Assembly (NCBI RefSeq): GCF_037478305.1
Contig: NZ_JBBGAZ010000004.1
Coordinates: forward strand, 1 to 64,000
DNA length: 64,000 bases
Direction of reading: 5' to 3'
DNA from: Cognatishimia coralii
Lineage (GTDB): Bacteria > Pseudomonadota > Alphaproteobacteria > Rhodobacterales > Rhodobacteraceae
Part shown: positions 23,824-32,090 of the stretch, piece after piece
How the letters are laid out: every line of letters begins with the position of its first letter
Numbering within the stretch: position 1 is the stretch's first letter
The notes under the pieces: generated by a model
Seen by the model: only the letters and a program-made list of their open reading frames with translations
Told to the model about the DNA's origin: nothing
Database searches by the model: none
Made by a program: the position numbers and the translations under genes

Positions 23824-24603
23824 ATGCTGAGCTATCAACATATCTATCACGCAGGCAATCTGGCGGATGTGCAGAAACACGCGCTGATGGCCTGGGTGCT
23901 GGACTATATGACGGCCAAAGATAAGCCGCTGAGCTATCTGGAAACCCACGCTGGGCGGGGACTGTATGATCTGGGATCCGAGGAAGCCGCCAAGACCGAA
24001 GAGGCTGCGGCAGGGATCGCCATCGCCGAGGCTTGGTTTGATGAAGACCACCCCTATCGCCGTGCGCTCGCCGCTGTGCGCGCCCAGTTTGGCGAGAACG
24101 CCTATGCCGGATCACCCCTCTTGGCCGCCAACCTGCTGCGCCCTTCAGACAAACTCCACCTTGCAGAGCTCCATCCCGGAGAAGGCGATGCACTTGAGGA
24201 CGCGATGGCGATGTTCTCGGTAAAAATTCACCGTCAGGACGGCTTTGCCATGGCCCATGCGGTTTGCCCGCCTGAGCCGCGCCGCGGGGTTCTTTTGATC
24301 GATCCAAGCTATGAGATCAAAACCGACTTCGACCGTATCCCCGGCATCATCGAAAAGCTGCATAAGAAGTGGAATGTCGGCGTTATTGCGCTCTGGTATC
24401 CGATCCTTAAAGACGGCAGTCACTTGCCAATGGTTACAGCGCTTGAGTTCAAGAACCTGCCCAAAACCCTGCGCCACGAAGTGCGCTTCCCGCCCGCCAA
24501 GGACAAGCACCGGATGATCGGCTCGGGCATGTTCTTTGTGAATGCGCCCTGGGGGCTTGAGGCAGAGACCCAAAAGATCAGCACAAAGTTTGAGACGCTT
24601 TAG
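23824..24603 (+). CDS. rlmJ: 23S rRNA (adenine2030-N6)-methyltransferase RlmJ
   Basis: Methylates A2030 of 23S rRNA with SAM. The 259-residue protein starts MLSYQHIYHAGNLADVQKH, the family signature, and has YLETHAGRGLYDL (SAM loop), LHLAELHPGE, and the catalytic LLIDPSYEIK (the DPPY-type motif, here DPSY). RMIGSGMFFVNAPWGL lies near the C-terminus. An open frame extends nine codons upstream to 23797, but the family N-terminus begins at the ATG at 23824. It diverges from mreB. Confidence 0.94.
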   Translation: MLSYQHIYHAGNLADVQKHALMAWVLDYMTAKDKPLSYLETHAGRGLYDLGSEEAAKTEEAAAGIAIAEAWFDEDHPYRRALAAVRAQFGENAYAGSPLLAANLLRPSDKLHLAELHPGEGDALEDAMAMFSVKIHRQDGFAMAHAVCPPEPRRGVLLIDPSYEIKTDFDRIPGIIEKLHKKWNVGVIALWYPILKDGSHLPMVTALEFKNLPKTLRHEVRFPPAKDKHRMIGSGMFFVNAPWGLEAETQKISTKFETL

Positions 24604-24691
24604 GGGCTTTGCCCCTCAGCCCTCGCGGGCTTCACCCCAGGATATTTCCCGCAAGAGAAAAAGCGCTTTCATTCTCTTGCTTTAAATATCC
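24601..24691 (+). terminator. Bidirectional hairpin made of two inverted GATATTT elements
   Basis: After the rlmJ stop come the GGGGC-TTT-GCCCC and GCCCTCGCGGGC hairpins. Then GGATATTT at 24640-24647 is mirrored by AAATATCC at 24684-24691, with GCAAGAGAA and TTCTCTTGC pairing inside and AAAGCGCTTT at the centre. This long imperfect stem between convergent rlmJ and the CIA30 gene joins two opposed copies of the GAGTATTT-type element. Confidence 0.7.
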
Positions 24692-24709
24692 TCGCCGAAG
24701 GCAATGGCG

Positions 24710-25273
24710 CTATTGCGCCATGACCAGGCCTAGATCAGAGACCAATAGGTCGGCGTCAAAGTCGCGACCATAGGCCACAAAACCGATTCCAGTTATGTTT
24801 TCGGGGGTAAATGTCTGCGGCAATTCCGCGTGCGACGCTGTGAAGGACGCTAAGTCCAGATCTACAACACGCCAGTCCTCTGTCGCTGTGAAACTTGCGC
24901 GATAGCTGTGCCACGGGCGCTTGCGGTCTGTTGTTCGGATGAAGACATAGTAGCTTTCGCCGTTGCCTTTGACCCGCAGTCTGAGGCCTGCTGTCTCTGA
25001 TGGCAATCCGCCCCGGATACCCGCGCGAAACTGGATAAAACCGCCGTTGTTGTCGGTGCTGACGCGGCCCTTCAGTCGCGCGAATGAGGCTCCGTCTGCT
25101 TCTTCGAATGTAAGATCGCCTTCGGATACGCCGCCCATCACGCCATCTTGCACATAGCTCCATCGCTGTTGCGCGTCCGCGTCGAAGGTCTCGATCCATA
25201 GATCGGCGCGCGCCTCGCCCGCGGCGACGGTCAAAAATCCGATCATTGCGCCTGTTTTGAGTGTCATTGTCAT
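24710..25273 (-). CDS. CIA30 family protein with signal peptide
   Basis: A 187-residue exported protein. A signal sequence (about 1-23, ending GEARA) is followed by a jelly-roll domain of the CIA30/NDUFAF1 type: WSYVQDGVMGGVSEGDLTFEE, RLKGRVSTDNNGGFIQFR, GLRLRVKGNGESYYVFIRT and WRVVDLDLASF. Mitochondrial CIA30 assists complex I assembly. Secreted bacterial versions have no established role and may bind carbohydrate. The ATG at 25273 is immediately downstream of a hairpin that contains its GAGAGG ribosome-binding site. It follows leuA on the same strand. Confidence 0.82.
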   Translation of the reverse strand: MTMTLKTGAMIGFLTVAAGEARADLWIETFDADAQQRWSYVQDGVMGGVSEGDLTFEEADGASFARLKGRVSTDNNGGFIQFRAGIRGGLPSETAGLRLRVKGNGESYYVFIRTTDRKRPWHSYRASFTATEDWRVVDLDLASFTASHAELPQTFTPENITGIGFVAYGRDFDADLLVSDLGLVMAQ

Positions 25274-25275
25274 CC

Positions 25276-25302
25276 AGCTACCTCTCGTGCTGAGAGGTAG
25301 CT
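25276..25302 (-). promoter_or_regulatory. Hairpin that encloses the CIA30 ribosome-binding site
   Basis: AGCTACCTCTC and GAGAGGTAGCT form a perfect 11-bp stem with a five-base loop between leuA and the CIA30 gene. On the minus strand the 3' arm holds GAGAGG, and the start codon begins two bases after the stem. It could end leuA transcripts, hide the ribosome-binding site, or both. No T-run follows, which argues against a simple terminator. Confidence 0.6.
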
Positions 25303-25330
25303 GAATCAGGGTATTCGACAAGCCCGCGGC

Positions 25331-26902
25331 TTATGCCATGTCTTTGTAAGACACTTCCCGCGCGTCTGCGCCTTCGCCCATTTTGCTGCGGCGAACGTGC
25401 AAGCGGTTCAGCGCGTGGATATAGGCTTTGGCGGAGGCCACGACCGTGTCGGTATCGGCGGATTCACCGGTCGCGACATTGCCATCCTCGGTCAGGCGCA
25501 CAGACACGGTCGCCTGCGCATCGGTGCCTTGAGTGACCGCATGCACTTGATAAAGTTCCAGCCGCGCTGCATTCGGGTGCAGTTTGCGGATTGCTTTGAA
25601 CGCCGCATCCACTGGGCCGTCGCCTTTTTCGATGGCGGTTTTCTCTTCGCCGTCCACCGTCATGACAAGCGTTGCATCCGCAGGACCACCGGTGCCGCAA
25701 ACGACACGCAGGGTCACCAGTTTCAGCAGATCATTCGCGTCATCCTCACCGATCCGCATCAAGGCGATCAGGTCGTCGTCAAAGACCTCTTTCTTGCGGT
25801 CCGCCAGATCTTTGAAGCGCACAAACAGATCCTTCAGCTGGTTATCCGCCAGCTCATAGCCCATCTGGTCCAGCTTATCGCGAAGTGCTGCGCGGCCCGA
25901 GTGTTTGCCCAGTGGCAGGGACGTGCCTGCGAGTCCCACATCTTCGGGGCGCATGATCTCGAAGGTCTCTTTGTTCTTCAGCATGCCATCCTGGTGGATG
26001 CCCGATTCATGCGCGAAGGCGTTCTTGCCGACGATGGCTTTGTTGGGCTGCACCTGGAAGCCGGAAACGGTGGAGACACGGCGCGAGATGGCCATGATCT
26101 TGGTGGTGTCGATCTCGGTACGCCAGGGCATGATGTCGTTGCGGGTTTTCATAGCCATGACGACTTCTTCCAGTGCCGTGTTGCCCGCACGCTCGCCCAA
26201 ACCGTTGATTGTACACTCAATTTGTCGCGCACCGCCTGCGACAGCCGCCAAAGAGTTCGCGGTCGCCATGCCCAGATCGTTGTGGCAGTGTGTCGCGAAG
26301 ACCACCTCATCCGCACCCGGTACAGTCTCGATCAGACGTTTGATCAGATCGGCGGACTCAACAGGTGCGGTGTAGCCCACAGTGTCTGGGATATTGATCG
26401 TGGTCGCACCCGCTTTAATGGCGATTTCGATGACGCGGCAGAGGTAGTCCCATTCCGTGCGCGTCGCATCCATCGGAGACCACTGCACGTTCTCAACCAG
26501 ATTGCGCGCGTGGGTCACGGTCTCGTGGATTTTCTCGGCCATCTCGTCCTTGGTGAGGTTCGGAATGGCGCGGTGCAGAGGCGAGGTGCCGATGAAGGTG
26601 TGAATGCGGCTGAGGCCTGCGTGTTTCACTGCCTCAGCGCAACGATCGATATCGGCGAAATTGGCGCGGGCCAGACCGCAGATGCGGGCGTTCTTAGAGC
26701 GTTTCGCGATCTCGGACACGGCGCGAAAATCGCCTTCGGAAGCGATCGGGAAGCCTGCCTCGATGATGTCGACGCCCATGTCATCGAGCATTTCTGCGAT
26801 CTCGAGCTTTTCCTCATGGGTCATGGTCGCGCCGGGGCTTTGCTCGCCGTCGCGCAGGGTGGTGTCAAAGATATAGACGCGGTTTTGATCGGTGGTGGTC
26901 AT
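25331..26902 (-). CDS. leuA: 2-isopropylmalate synthase
   Basis: Condenses acetyl-CoA with 2-oxoisovalerate, the committed step of leucine synthesis. The 523 residues contain the catalytic TIM barrel (about 8-300) with VYIFDTTLRDGEQSPGATMT, the metal-binding HCHNDLG and INGLGERAGNT, and GKNAFAHESGIHQDG. The C-terminal leucine-binding allosteric domain (about 385-510) carries VSVRLTEDG. It lies 15 bases after a cupin gene. The pair is preceded by a leucine-codon leader peptide, so expression is probably leucine-attenuated as well as feedback-inhibited. Confidence 0.97.
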   Translation of the reverse strand: MTTTDQNRVYIFDTTLRDGEQSPGATMTHEEKLEIAEMLDDMGVDIIEAGFPIASEGDFRAVSEIAKRSKNARICGLARANFADIDRCAEAVKHAGLSRIHTFIGTSPLHRAIPNLTKDEMAEKIHETVTHARNLVENVQWSPMDATRTEWDYLCRVIEIAIKAGATTINIPDTVGYTAPVESADLIKRLIETVPGADEVVFATHCHNDLGMATANSLAAVAGGARQIECTINGLGERAGNTALEEVVMAMKTRNDIMPWRTEIDTTKIMAISRRVSTVSGFQVQPNKAIVGKNAFAHESGIHQDGMLKNKETFEIMRPEDVGLAGTSLPLGKHSGRAALRDKLDQMGYELADNQLKDLFVRFKDLADRKKEVFDDDLIALMRIGEDDANDLLKLVTLRVVCGTGGPADATLVMTVDGEEKTAIEKGDGPVDAAFKAIRKLHPNAARLELYQVHAVTQGTDAQATVSVRLTEDGNVATGESADTDTVVASAKAYIHALNRLHVRRSKMGEGADAREVSYKDMA

Positions 26903-26917
26903 GTTGAATTTTCCTGA

Positions 26918-27286
26918 TCAGATATGCGGTTTTGGCGCGGGCGTGACGCCGCTGTCGCCGGTATTGGGTTCGCCGGTAGGTTCGATCAAAAGCACTTTGA
27001 CCTCCTCGGCGGCGCGGGGGCGGTGGACGACGCCTTTGGGCACGATCACGATCTCTCCGGCCCCGAAAGTGACGGGGGCGTGACCCTCGTAGTCCATGGT
27101 GACTTCGCCTTCGAGTACGAGGAAGAAATCATCTGTGTCATCATGTTTGTGGAAGGGAAATTCGCCTTTGAATTTCACCACCATGACGTCGTTGCCATTG
27201 TAGTTGGCGACGACATGCGGGTCCCAATGGCTGTCAAACATCGCCAGTTTCTGGGCGAGGTTTATAGCTGGGGCGGGGTGGGTCAT
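26918..27286 (-). CDS. Cupin domain protein
   Basis: A 122-residue single-domain cupin. Motif 1 is FPFHKHDDTDDFFLVLEGEV (the usual metal ligands H, H, E with an Asp-rich loop) and motif 2 is IVIVPKGVVHRPRAAEEV. Function is unknown; similar proteins are annotated only by fold. It is the first full gene behind the leucine leader and lies 15 bases upstream of leuA, so it may be made in step with leucine synthesis. The ribosome-binding site TTAGGAG is complementary to the leader's leucine codons. Confidence 0.85.
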   Translation of the reverse strand: MTHPAPAINLAQKLAMFDSHWDPHVVANYNGNDVMVVKFKGEFPFHKHDDTDDFFLVLEGEVTMDYEGHAPVTFGAGEIVIVPKGVVHRPRAAEEVKVLLIEPTGEPNTGDSGVTPAPKPHI

Positions 27287-27293
27287 CTGTTGT

Positions 27294-27378
27294 CTCCTAA
27301 ATGCGGGTATCTAGGCGCATGTCGCATATCCTCTGAGCGGGTGCGCCGAACCGGCCGCACTCAGAGGCGCGTTAGGAG
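27294..27378 (-). promoter_or_regulatory. leu leader RNA structure: sequestering pairing and hairpin
   Basis: Two competing structures are visible. CCTCTGAG at 27330-27337 pairs with CTCAGAGG at 27360-27367, spanning the leader's last Leu codon and stop. CTCCTAA within the Leu codons (27372-27378) is complementary to TTAGGAG, the cupin ribosome-binding site (27294-27300). There is no T-run after the hairpin. Control at translation initiation is therefore as likely as transcription termination. The mechanism is inferred. Confidence 0.6.
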
Positions 27379-27447
27379 TAGGTCTAGACCACGCGCAAAA
27401 GGCGCCGGAAGGCGCGCGTCAGTTGCGATATGGGTCTTGATAGCCAT
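27361..27447 (-). CDS. leuL: leuA operon leader peptide (leucine attenuator)
   Basis: A 28-codon ORF: MAIKTHIATDARLPAPFARG followed by LDLLLTRL and TGA. Near the end come CTA GAC CTA CTC CTA ACG CGC CTC, five Leu codons in eight. Three of these are CTA, a codon that is rare in this GC-rich genome. Such a peptide ahead of a leucine operon is the classical design for attenuation by ribosome stalling at low charged tRNA-Leu. Leucine leaders have been described for alphaproteobacterial leuA. The gene product itself is expected to have no role. Confidence 0.85.
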   Translation of the reverse strand: MAIKTHIATDARLPAPFARGLDLLLTRL

Positions 27448-27512
27448 GCGCCGGACTATAGCTGGGAAATTCGGAATGAAAAGGGAGAAGTTTGGATTGC
27501 GTGGCAAGCGCG

Positions 27513-27540
27513 GGATTTGAGTATTTGTGGCAAGATGAAA
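27513..27540 (+). repeat. GAGTATTT element, copy 4
   Basis: GGATTTGAGTATTTGTGGCA followed by AGATGAAA, lying between the leu leader and the SDR gene. It shares the GGATTT prefix with the copies at 951 and 59344. Confidence 0.7.
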
Positions 27541-27580
27541 TTGAGGTGGTTTGGTTGAATGGGCGCGCTATATCAGGGAC

Positions 27581-28243
27581 ATGGAACGCGCATTAATCAT
27601 AGGGGCTTCGGGTGGCATTGGCGCGGCCTTTGCTACGGCCTTGGATGCGAGAGGTGTGGACGTCGTTGCACTTTCGCGGCGAACGCATGGGCTCGAATTC
27701 TCGGACCCTCCGGCGGCAGAGGCTTTGCTGGCGCGCGTTGAGGGGCCATTTGATTTGGTGTTGGTCGTGACAGGGGCGCTCACATCGACCCGGGATCGGC
27801 CCGAAAAGAGCTTGGTAGAGCTGAGTGCCGAGGAAATGGCGGCGCAATTTGCGGTGAACACCATTGGGCCAGCCTTGGTGATGAAACACGCCAAGCGGTG
27901 GTTGCCGCGCAAGGGGCGCTCGGTTTTCGCTGTCTTGTCCGCGCGCGTGGGGTCGATTGGCGACAATCGTTTGGGCGGATGGTATTCCTATCGTGCCTCA
28001 AAGGCGGCGCTCAATCAGGTGCTGAAAACGGGATCGATCGAGCTAGCCCGCACCCACAAAGAGGCGCTCTGTGTGGCCTTGCATCCGGGGACTGTATCCA
28101 CACCATTTACCGAGAATTTCGCGGCCCCAAACAAGCTGACACCCGATGAGTCTGCGCAGCATTTGTTGACTGTGCTCGACACACTTGGCCCCGAGCACAG
28201 CGGATCGTTTTATGATTGGAAGGGCGAAGAGATCCCCTGGTAG
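27581..28243 (+). CDS. Short-chain dehydrogenase/reductase, CsgA-like
   Basis: A 220-residue SDR oxidoreductase. The cofactor loop is ALIIGASGGIGAAFATAL (4-21), with VALSRR after beta-2 suggesting NADP preference. VVTGALTS replaces the usual NNAG-type motif, and the catalytic pair is YSYRASKAA. HPGTVSTPF matches the C-factor (CsgA) subgroup. The ATG at 27581 begins at the Rossmann strand; in-frame codons from 27551 are probably untranslated. Its stop lies three bases from the convergent MORN gene stop. Substrate unknown. Confidence 0.88.
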   Translation: MERALIIGASGGIGAAFATALDARGVDVVALSRRTHGLEFSDPPAAEALLARVEGPFDLVLVVTGALTSTRDRPEKSLVELSAEEMAAQFAVNTIGPALVMKHAKRWLPRKGRSVFAVLSARVGSIGDNRLGGWYSYRASKAALNQVLKTGSIELARTHKEALCVALHPGTVSTPFTENFAAPNKLTPDESAQHLLTVLDTLGPEHSGSFYDWKGEEIPW

Positions 28244-28246
28244 CGC

Positions 28247-29647
28247 TTAGTTCTGTTTCAGCGCGCCATTGTCCCACTCGCCGGAGGCCTCTTGGCCAGA
28301 GGCATATTTCATCAGCCCCGCACCCTGACGTTTGCCCGCGCGGAACGTGCCTTCATAGACATCGCCGTTTGAATAGGTCGCGACACCCTGGCCTTCGATC
28401 TCGCCGGCTTTCCACGAACCGGTATAGGTGAAGCCATCGGGCATGGTGATCGTGCCTTGCCCGTCTCGCTGACCGTTAAAGAAGGTGCCCGAATAGACCG
28501 TGCCATCCGGATAGGTCGCGGTGCCCTGACCGTGACGCTGACCATTTTCCCAGTCGCCCTCATAGCGATAGCCATCGGCATAGGTCATCACGCCCTTGCC
28601 GTGGTTCTTTGCGTTCACAAAGTCGCCCTCATAGGTCAGCCCGTTCGCATAGGTCGCTTTGCCTACACCCTGAATGATGCCCTGAGACCAGCCGCCTTCG
28701 TAAACGGACCCATCAGGGTAGGTGATCATGCCCTGACCATCGGCCAGATCCGCCATGAAGTCGCCAACGTAGACCGAGCCGTCAGGGTAGGTCACAGTGC
28801 CCGCCCCCTCGATACGGCCTTCGATCCAGGCGCCGTCGTATTTATAGCCATCCGCACCGATAAAGACGCCTTGGCCGTGGCGGCGGTCGCCCGCGAAATC
28901 GCCTTCGTAAACGTCTCCATTGGCATAGAACACACGGCCCACGCCCTGACGCTGGCCGCCCACAAGCGTGCCTTCGTAGACGTCGCCATTCGGCTGAGTC
29001 AGCTTGCCGGTGCCGTCGATCTGACCTGCGCTCCAGAGGCCCTCATAGATCAACCCATCAGGCATGGTCAGCGTGCCTTGGCCCTGTCGTTGACCAGCGA
29101 TGATCGCGCCGACATAGACCGCACCGTCAGGATAGGTGATCTGACCGTCGCCTTCCTTGACGCCATTGACCCAAGAGCCCTCATAGACATAGCCACCGGG
29201 GCTTTTCATCATGCCCTGACCGTGGTGCAGCGCATTCACAAAGCCGCCTTCATAGACCACGCCATTGGCGTAGATCGCGACGCCCTGACCGGTGATCTTT
29301 CCGTCGGCCCATTGGCCCTCATAGGTGCCGCCATCGGCGAAGGTGATCTTCCCTGTGCCTTCAGGTTTACCCTTGGAAAACTCGCCTTGATAGACCGAGC
29401 CATTCGGGAACCGTGCCTGACCGATGCCGCGAATTTCGCCATCAATCCAATCACCGGAATATTCGTAGCCATTCGGCAGACGATAGGTGCCCTTGCCGTG
29501 CTGCAGCCCATCCTTGAAGGTGCCTTCATAGATGCCGCCATCGTCGTATTGTTTGGTCAATACGTCGCTGGATTGCGCTATGGCCACACCGGCCGTGCTC
29601 AACATGAAAAGGACCGATGCAATCGAGATTGCTGTTCTGCTGGTCAT
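28247..29647 (-). CDS. Exported MORN-repeat protein
   Basis: A 466-residue protein with a signal peptide (about 1-25, ending VAIAQS). About 18 complete MORN repeats of 23 residues follow, and a partial one closes the protein. The repeat core is YEGxFxxGxxxGxGxxxYxxG. MORN arrays form elongated beta-hairpin rods and in various systems bind lipids or proteins; the role of this exported form is unknown. The repeats run at a fixed 69-base period on DNA, which leaves long open frames on the opposite strand. It is convergent with the SDR gene and divergent from nadE. Confidence 0.92.
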   Translation of the reverse strand: MTSRTAISIASVLFMLSTAGVAIAQSSDVLTKQYDDGGIYEGTFKDGLQHGKGTYRLPNGYEYSGDWIDGEIRGIGQARFPNGSVYQGEFSKGKPEGTGKITFADGGTYEGQWADGKITGQGVAIYANGVVYEGGFVNALHHGQGMMKSPGGYVYEGSWVNGVKEGDGQITYPDGAVYVGAIIAGQRQGQGTLTMPDGLIYEGLWSAGQIDGTGKLTQPNGDVYEGTLVGGQRQGVGRVFYANGDVYEGDFAGDRRHGQGVFIGADGYKYDGAWIEGRIEGAGTVTYPDGSVYVGDFMADLADGQGMITYPDGSVYEGGWSQGIIQGVGKATYANGLTYEGDFVNAKNHGKGVMTYADGYRYEGDWENGQRHGQGTATYPDGTVYSGTFFNGQRDGQGTITMPDGFTYTGSWKAGEIEGQGVATYSNGDVYEGTFRAGKRQGAGLMKYASGQEASGEWDNGALKQN

Positions 29648-29823
29648 CTATTTGCCCCTGCTTGGGAATTCGCCCTGCCGGGCACAAGCGGCGCGTCCCC
29701 CACGCCTTTTCGCGAAATTAGTGCAGGAAATGCGCTCTGACAACGGGTTTTGCGGCTTTGAGCTTTTCCTCGCGCATGTATCTGGTAAATCAATCACATC
29801 TGACTGATGAGTGAGGCACCGAT

Positions 29824-31488
29824 ATGGCCGACAGATTCCGCGTAACGATTGCTCAGGCGAACCCAACTATGGGCGATTTGGCAGGCAATGCGGCCAAGGC
29901 GAAAGCGGCTTGGGAGGCGGGGAAATCGGCGGGCTCTGACTTTGTCGCGCTGCCTGAAATGTTCATCCTTGGCTACAACGCGCAGGATCTGGTGATGAAG
30001 CCCGCGCTTCAGGCGGCCTGTCTTGAGCAGATCAAAGCGCTGGCTGCGGACTGCGCTGATGGTCCCGCAATGGGGATCGGTGGACCGTTTGCCGAAGACG
30101 GCAAGCTCTATAACGCCTATTTCATCCTGAACGGCGGGCGGACCGTCAGCAAACAGCTTAAGCATCACCTGCCGAACTACACCGTCTTTGACGAGGTTCG
30201 TCTGTTTGACTCTGGCCCGCTTGGCGGCCCTTATGCGGTCGGCAACACCCGCATCGGAAGCCCGATCTGCGAGGACGCCTGGTTCCCGGATGTGGCGGAA
30301 ACCCTTGAGGAATCTGGCGCGGAATTCCTCGTCGTGCCCAATGGCTCGCCCTATTACCGCGATAAGTTTGACCGCCGCATGAGCCATATGGTGGCCCGCG
30401 TGATCGAGACTGGCATGCCTTTGATCTATGTGAATATGGTCGGCGGTCAGGACGATCAGGTCTTTGACGGCGGCTCGTTTGTGCTCAATCCCGGCGGGCA
30501 TCTGGCTGTGCAACTGCCGGTCTTTGACGAAGTCACCGCCCATGTGGATCTGGTCCGCGACGGGGATGGCTGGCGCTGCGAAGAGGGCGAGAAGGCCGTG
30601 CTGCCTGCGGGCGAAGAGCAGGATTATCGCGTCTGTGTCGAAGCCCTGCGCGACTATATGGGCAAGACCGGCTTTAAGAAGGTGCTGCTTGGGTTGTCCG
30701 GGGGCATCGACTCGGCCATTGTCGCGACCATCGCCGTGGACGCGCTGGGCGCTGAAAACGTGCGCTGCGTGATGCTTCCGTCGGAATATACCTCGCAAGG
30801 CTCGCTCGATGACGCCGAAGACATCGCGAAACGGCTCGGCGTGCATTACGACTATGTGCCGATTTCCGAGAGCCGTCAGGCCGTGACCAACACGCTCGCA
30901 CCGCTCTTTGCAGGGCTGGACGAAGGCCTGACCGAGGAAAACATCCAGTCCCGCCTGCGTGGACTTTTGCTGATGGCCATGTCCAATAAACTTGGCGAGA
31001 TGCTGCTGACCACCGGGAATAAATCTGAGGTGGCCGTGGGCTATGCCACGATCTATGGCGATATGAACGGCGGCTATAACCCGATCAAAGACATGTATAA
31101 AACCCGCGTCTTTGAAACCTGCCGCTGGCGCAACGCCAATCACCGCGATTGGATGAACGGTCCTGCGGGCGAAGTCATTCCGGTCTCGATCATCGAGAAA
31201 CCGCCCTCCGCTGAATTGCGCCCTGATCAAAAAGACGAAGACAGCCTGCCGCCTTACGATATCCTCGATGGTATCCTGCATATGCTGGTGGACGAAGAGG
31301 CCTCTGTTGCCGATTGCGTCGCCGCGGGATACGCGCGCGAAACGGTCAAACGGGTCGAGCATCTTTTGTACATCAGCGAATACAAACGCTTCCAATCGGC
31401 CCCCGGCGCGCGCCTGTCCAAGAAGGCTTTCTGGATGGACCGCCGCTACCCCATCGTGAACCGGTTCAGGGACGACAGCGGAGCCTAG
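29824..31488 (+). CDS. nadE: Glutamine-dependent NAD+ synthase
   Basis: Makes NAD+ from deamido-NAD+, ATP and glutamine. The 554 residues contain an N-terminal nitrilase-type glutaminase with triad E45, K113, C149 (in PEMF, KHHLPNY, SPICEDAW). A C-terminal ammonia-dependent synthetase follows, with P-loop SGGIDS at 292-297. TTGNKSEVAVGYATIYGDMNGGYNPIKD is family-diagnostic. The window also has nadD at 54.2 kb, the preceding step. Its 3' end overlaps the convergent membrane-protein gene by four bases. Confidence 0.97.
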   Translation: MADRFRVTIAQANPTMGDLAGNAAKAKAAWEAGKSAGSDFVALPEMFILGYNAQDLVMKPALQAACLEQIKALAADCADGPAMGIGGPFAEDGKLYNAYFILNGGRTVSKQLKHHLPNYTVFDEVRLFDSGPLGGPYAVGNTRIGSPICEDAWFPDVAETLEESGAEFLVVPNGSPYYRDKFDRRMSHMVARVIETGMPLIYVNMVGGQDDQVFDGGSFVLNPGGHLAVQLPVFDEVTAHVDLVRDGDGWRCEEGEKAVLPAGEEQDYRVCVEALRDYMGKTGFKKVLLGLSGGIDSAIVATIAVDALGAENVRCVMLPSEYTSQGSLDDAEDIAKRLGVHYDYVPISESRQAVTNTLAPLFAGLDEGLTEENIQSRLRGLLLMAMSNKLGEMLLTTGNKSEVAVGYATIYGDMNGGYNPIKDMYKTRVFETCRWRNANHRDWMNGPAGEVIPVSIIEKPPSAELRPDQKDEDSLPPYDILDGILHMLVDEEASVADCVAAGYARETVKRVEHLLYISEYKRFQSAPGARLSKKAFWMDRRYPIVNRFRDDSGA

Positions 31489-32090
31489 CGCGCCGCCCGT
31501 TTTGCTACCAACACCAGCAGCGCGCCTGCCACGTAAAACAGAGCGCCAAGCCCGACCATATAGGCGAAAACTCCGAGCCAGCCTGTGGTTTCAGGGTTCA
31601 GGAAGAAATAGGGGAACCGCCCGTCAAACAGCCCTCTGACCATCGCATAGATGGAATACCCCAGAGGGCAAATGACCCAGACCAGCGGCTGCATAAACGT
31701 CAGCCCGGCCTTAGGTGCAAAAGCCACCCAGAAAACCAAAGTCGCAATCGGAACCGCCGTGTGCTGGATCTCGTTGATCACCGCATTGATGCCCGTCGGA
31801 TTGTGATCCGCCGCCAAAAGCGCGTGATAAACGATCCCCACCATAACAATCCACGTGGTCACAGCAGCCATCCACCCAACCGACGCATGGGCGCGCCGCA
31901 TGACCATCAGCGCAAACGTCACACCGGTTGTAACCACCATCAAAACCGTAAAATACCGCGCCTGACGCCAGAGGGACTCAAGCAAGCCCATCCCTTCGCC
32001 AAGATCCAAAACCGTCTGCGTGATCTGCGCCCCAAGCGCCGCAATCGCGATCAAAGCAGCGAAAAGCCTTTGTGTGCTGGTCAAAGTCAT
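31485..32090 (-). CDS. Pr6Pr family membrane protein
   Basis: A 201-residue protein with six predicted membrane helices, e.g. LFAALIAIAALGAQITQTVL, YFTVLMVVTTGVTFALMVM, WMAAVTTWIVMVGIVYHALL and GVFAYMVGLGALFYVAGALLVL. Conserved features such as EIQHTAVPIATLVFW and the FPYFFLNP segment match the FAR-17a/AIG1-like Pr6Pr family. Function is unknown. The ATG at 32090 with GGGAGAGAG upstream is favoured over an in-frame start at 32174. Confidence 0.78.
   Translation of the reverse strand: MTLTSTQRLFAALIAIAALGAQITQTVLDLGEGMGLLESLWRQARYFTVLMVVTTGVTFALMVMRRAHASVGWMAAVTTWIVMVGIVYHALLAADHNPTGINAVINEIQHTAVPIATLVFWVAFAPKAGLTFMQPLVWVICPLGYSIYAMVRGLFDGRFPYFFLNPETTGWLGVFAYMVGLGALFYVAGALLVLVAKRAAR

Noticed and set aside
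25397..26917. 506-codon plus-strand frame opposite leuA
   Set aside because: Antisense of leuA; His-, Gly- and Arg-rich without any domain.
28247..29647. 69-base tandem repeats as a possible CRISPR or satellite
   Set aside because: The period is coding: each unit is one degenerate MORN repeat pattern, with no spacer-repeat structure.
28457..29740. 427-codon plus-strand frame opposite the MORN gene, itself repetitive
   Set aside because: Its periodicity merely mirrors the 69-base MORN repeat. The minus-strand protein has a signal peptide and perfect MORN motifs.
29794..31395. 533-codon minus-strand frame opposite nadE
   Set aside because: Antisense of a gene with an intact catalytic triad and P-loop; no independent support.
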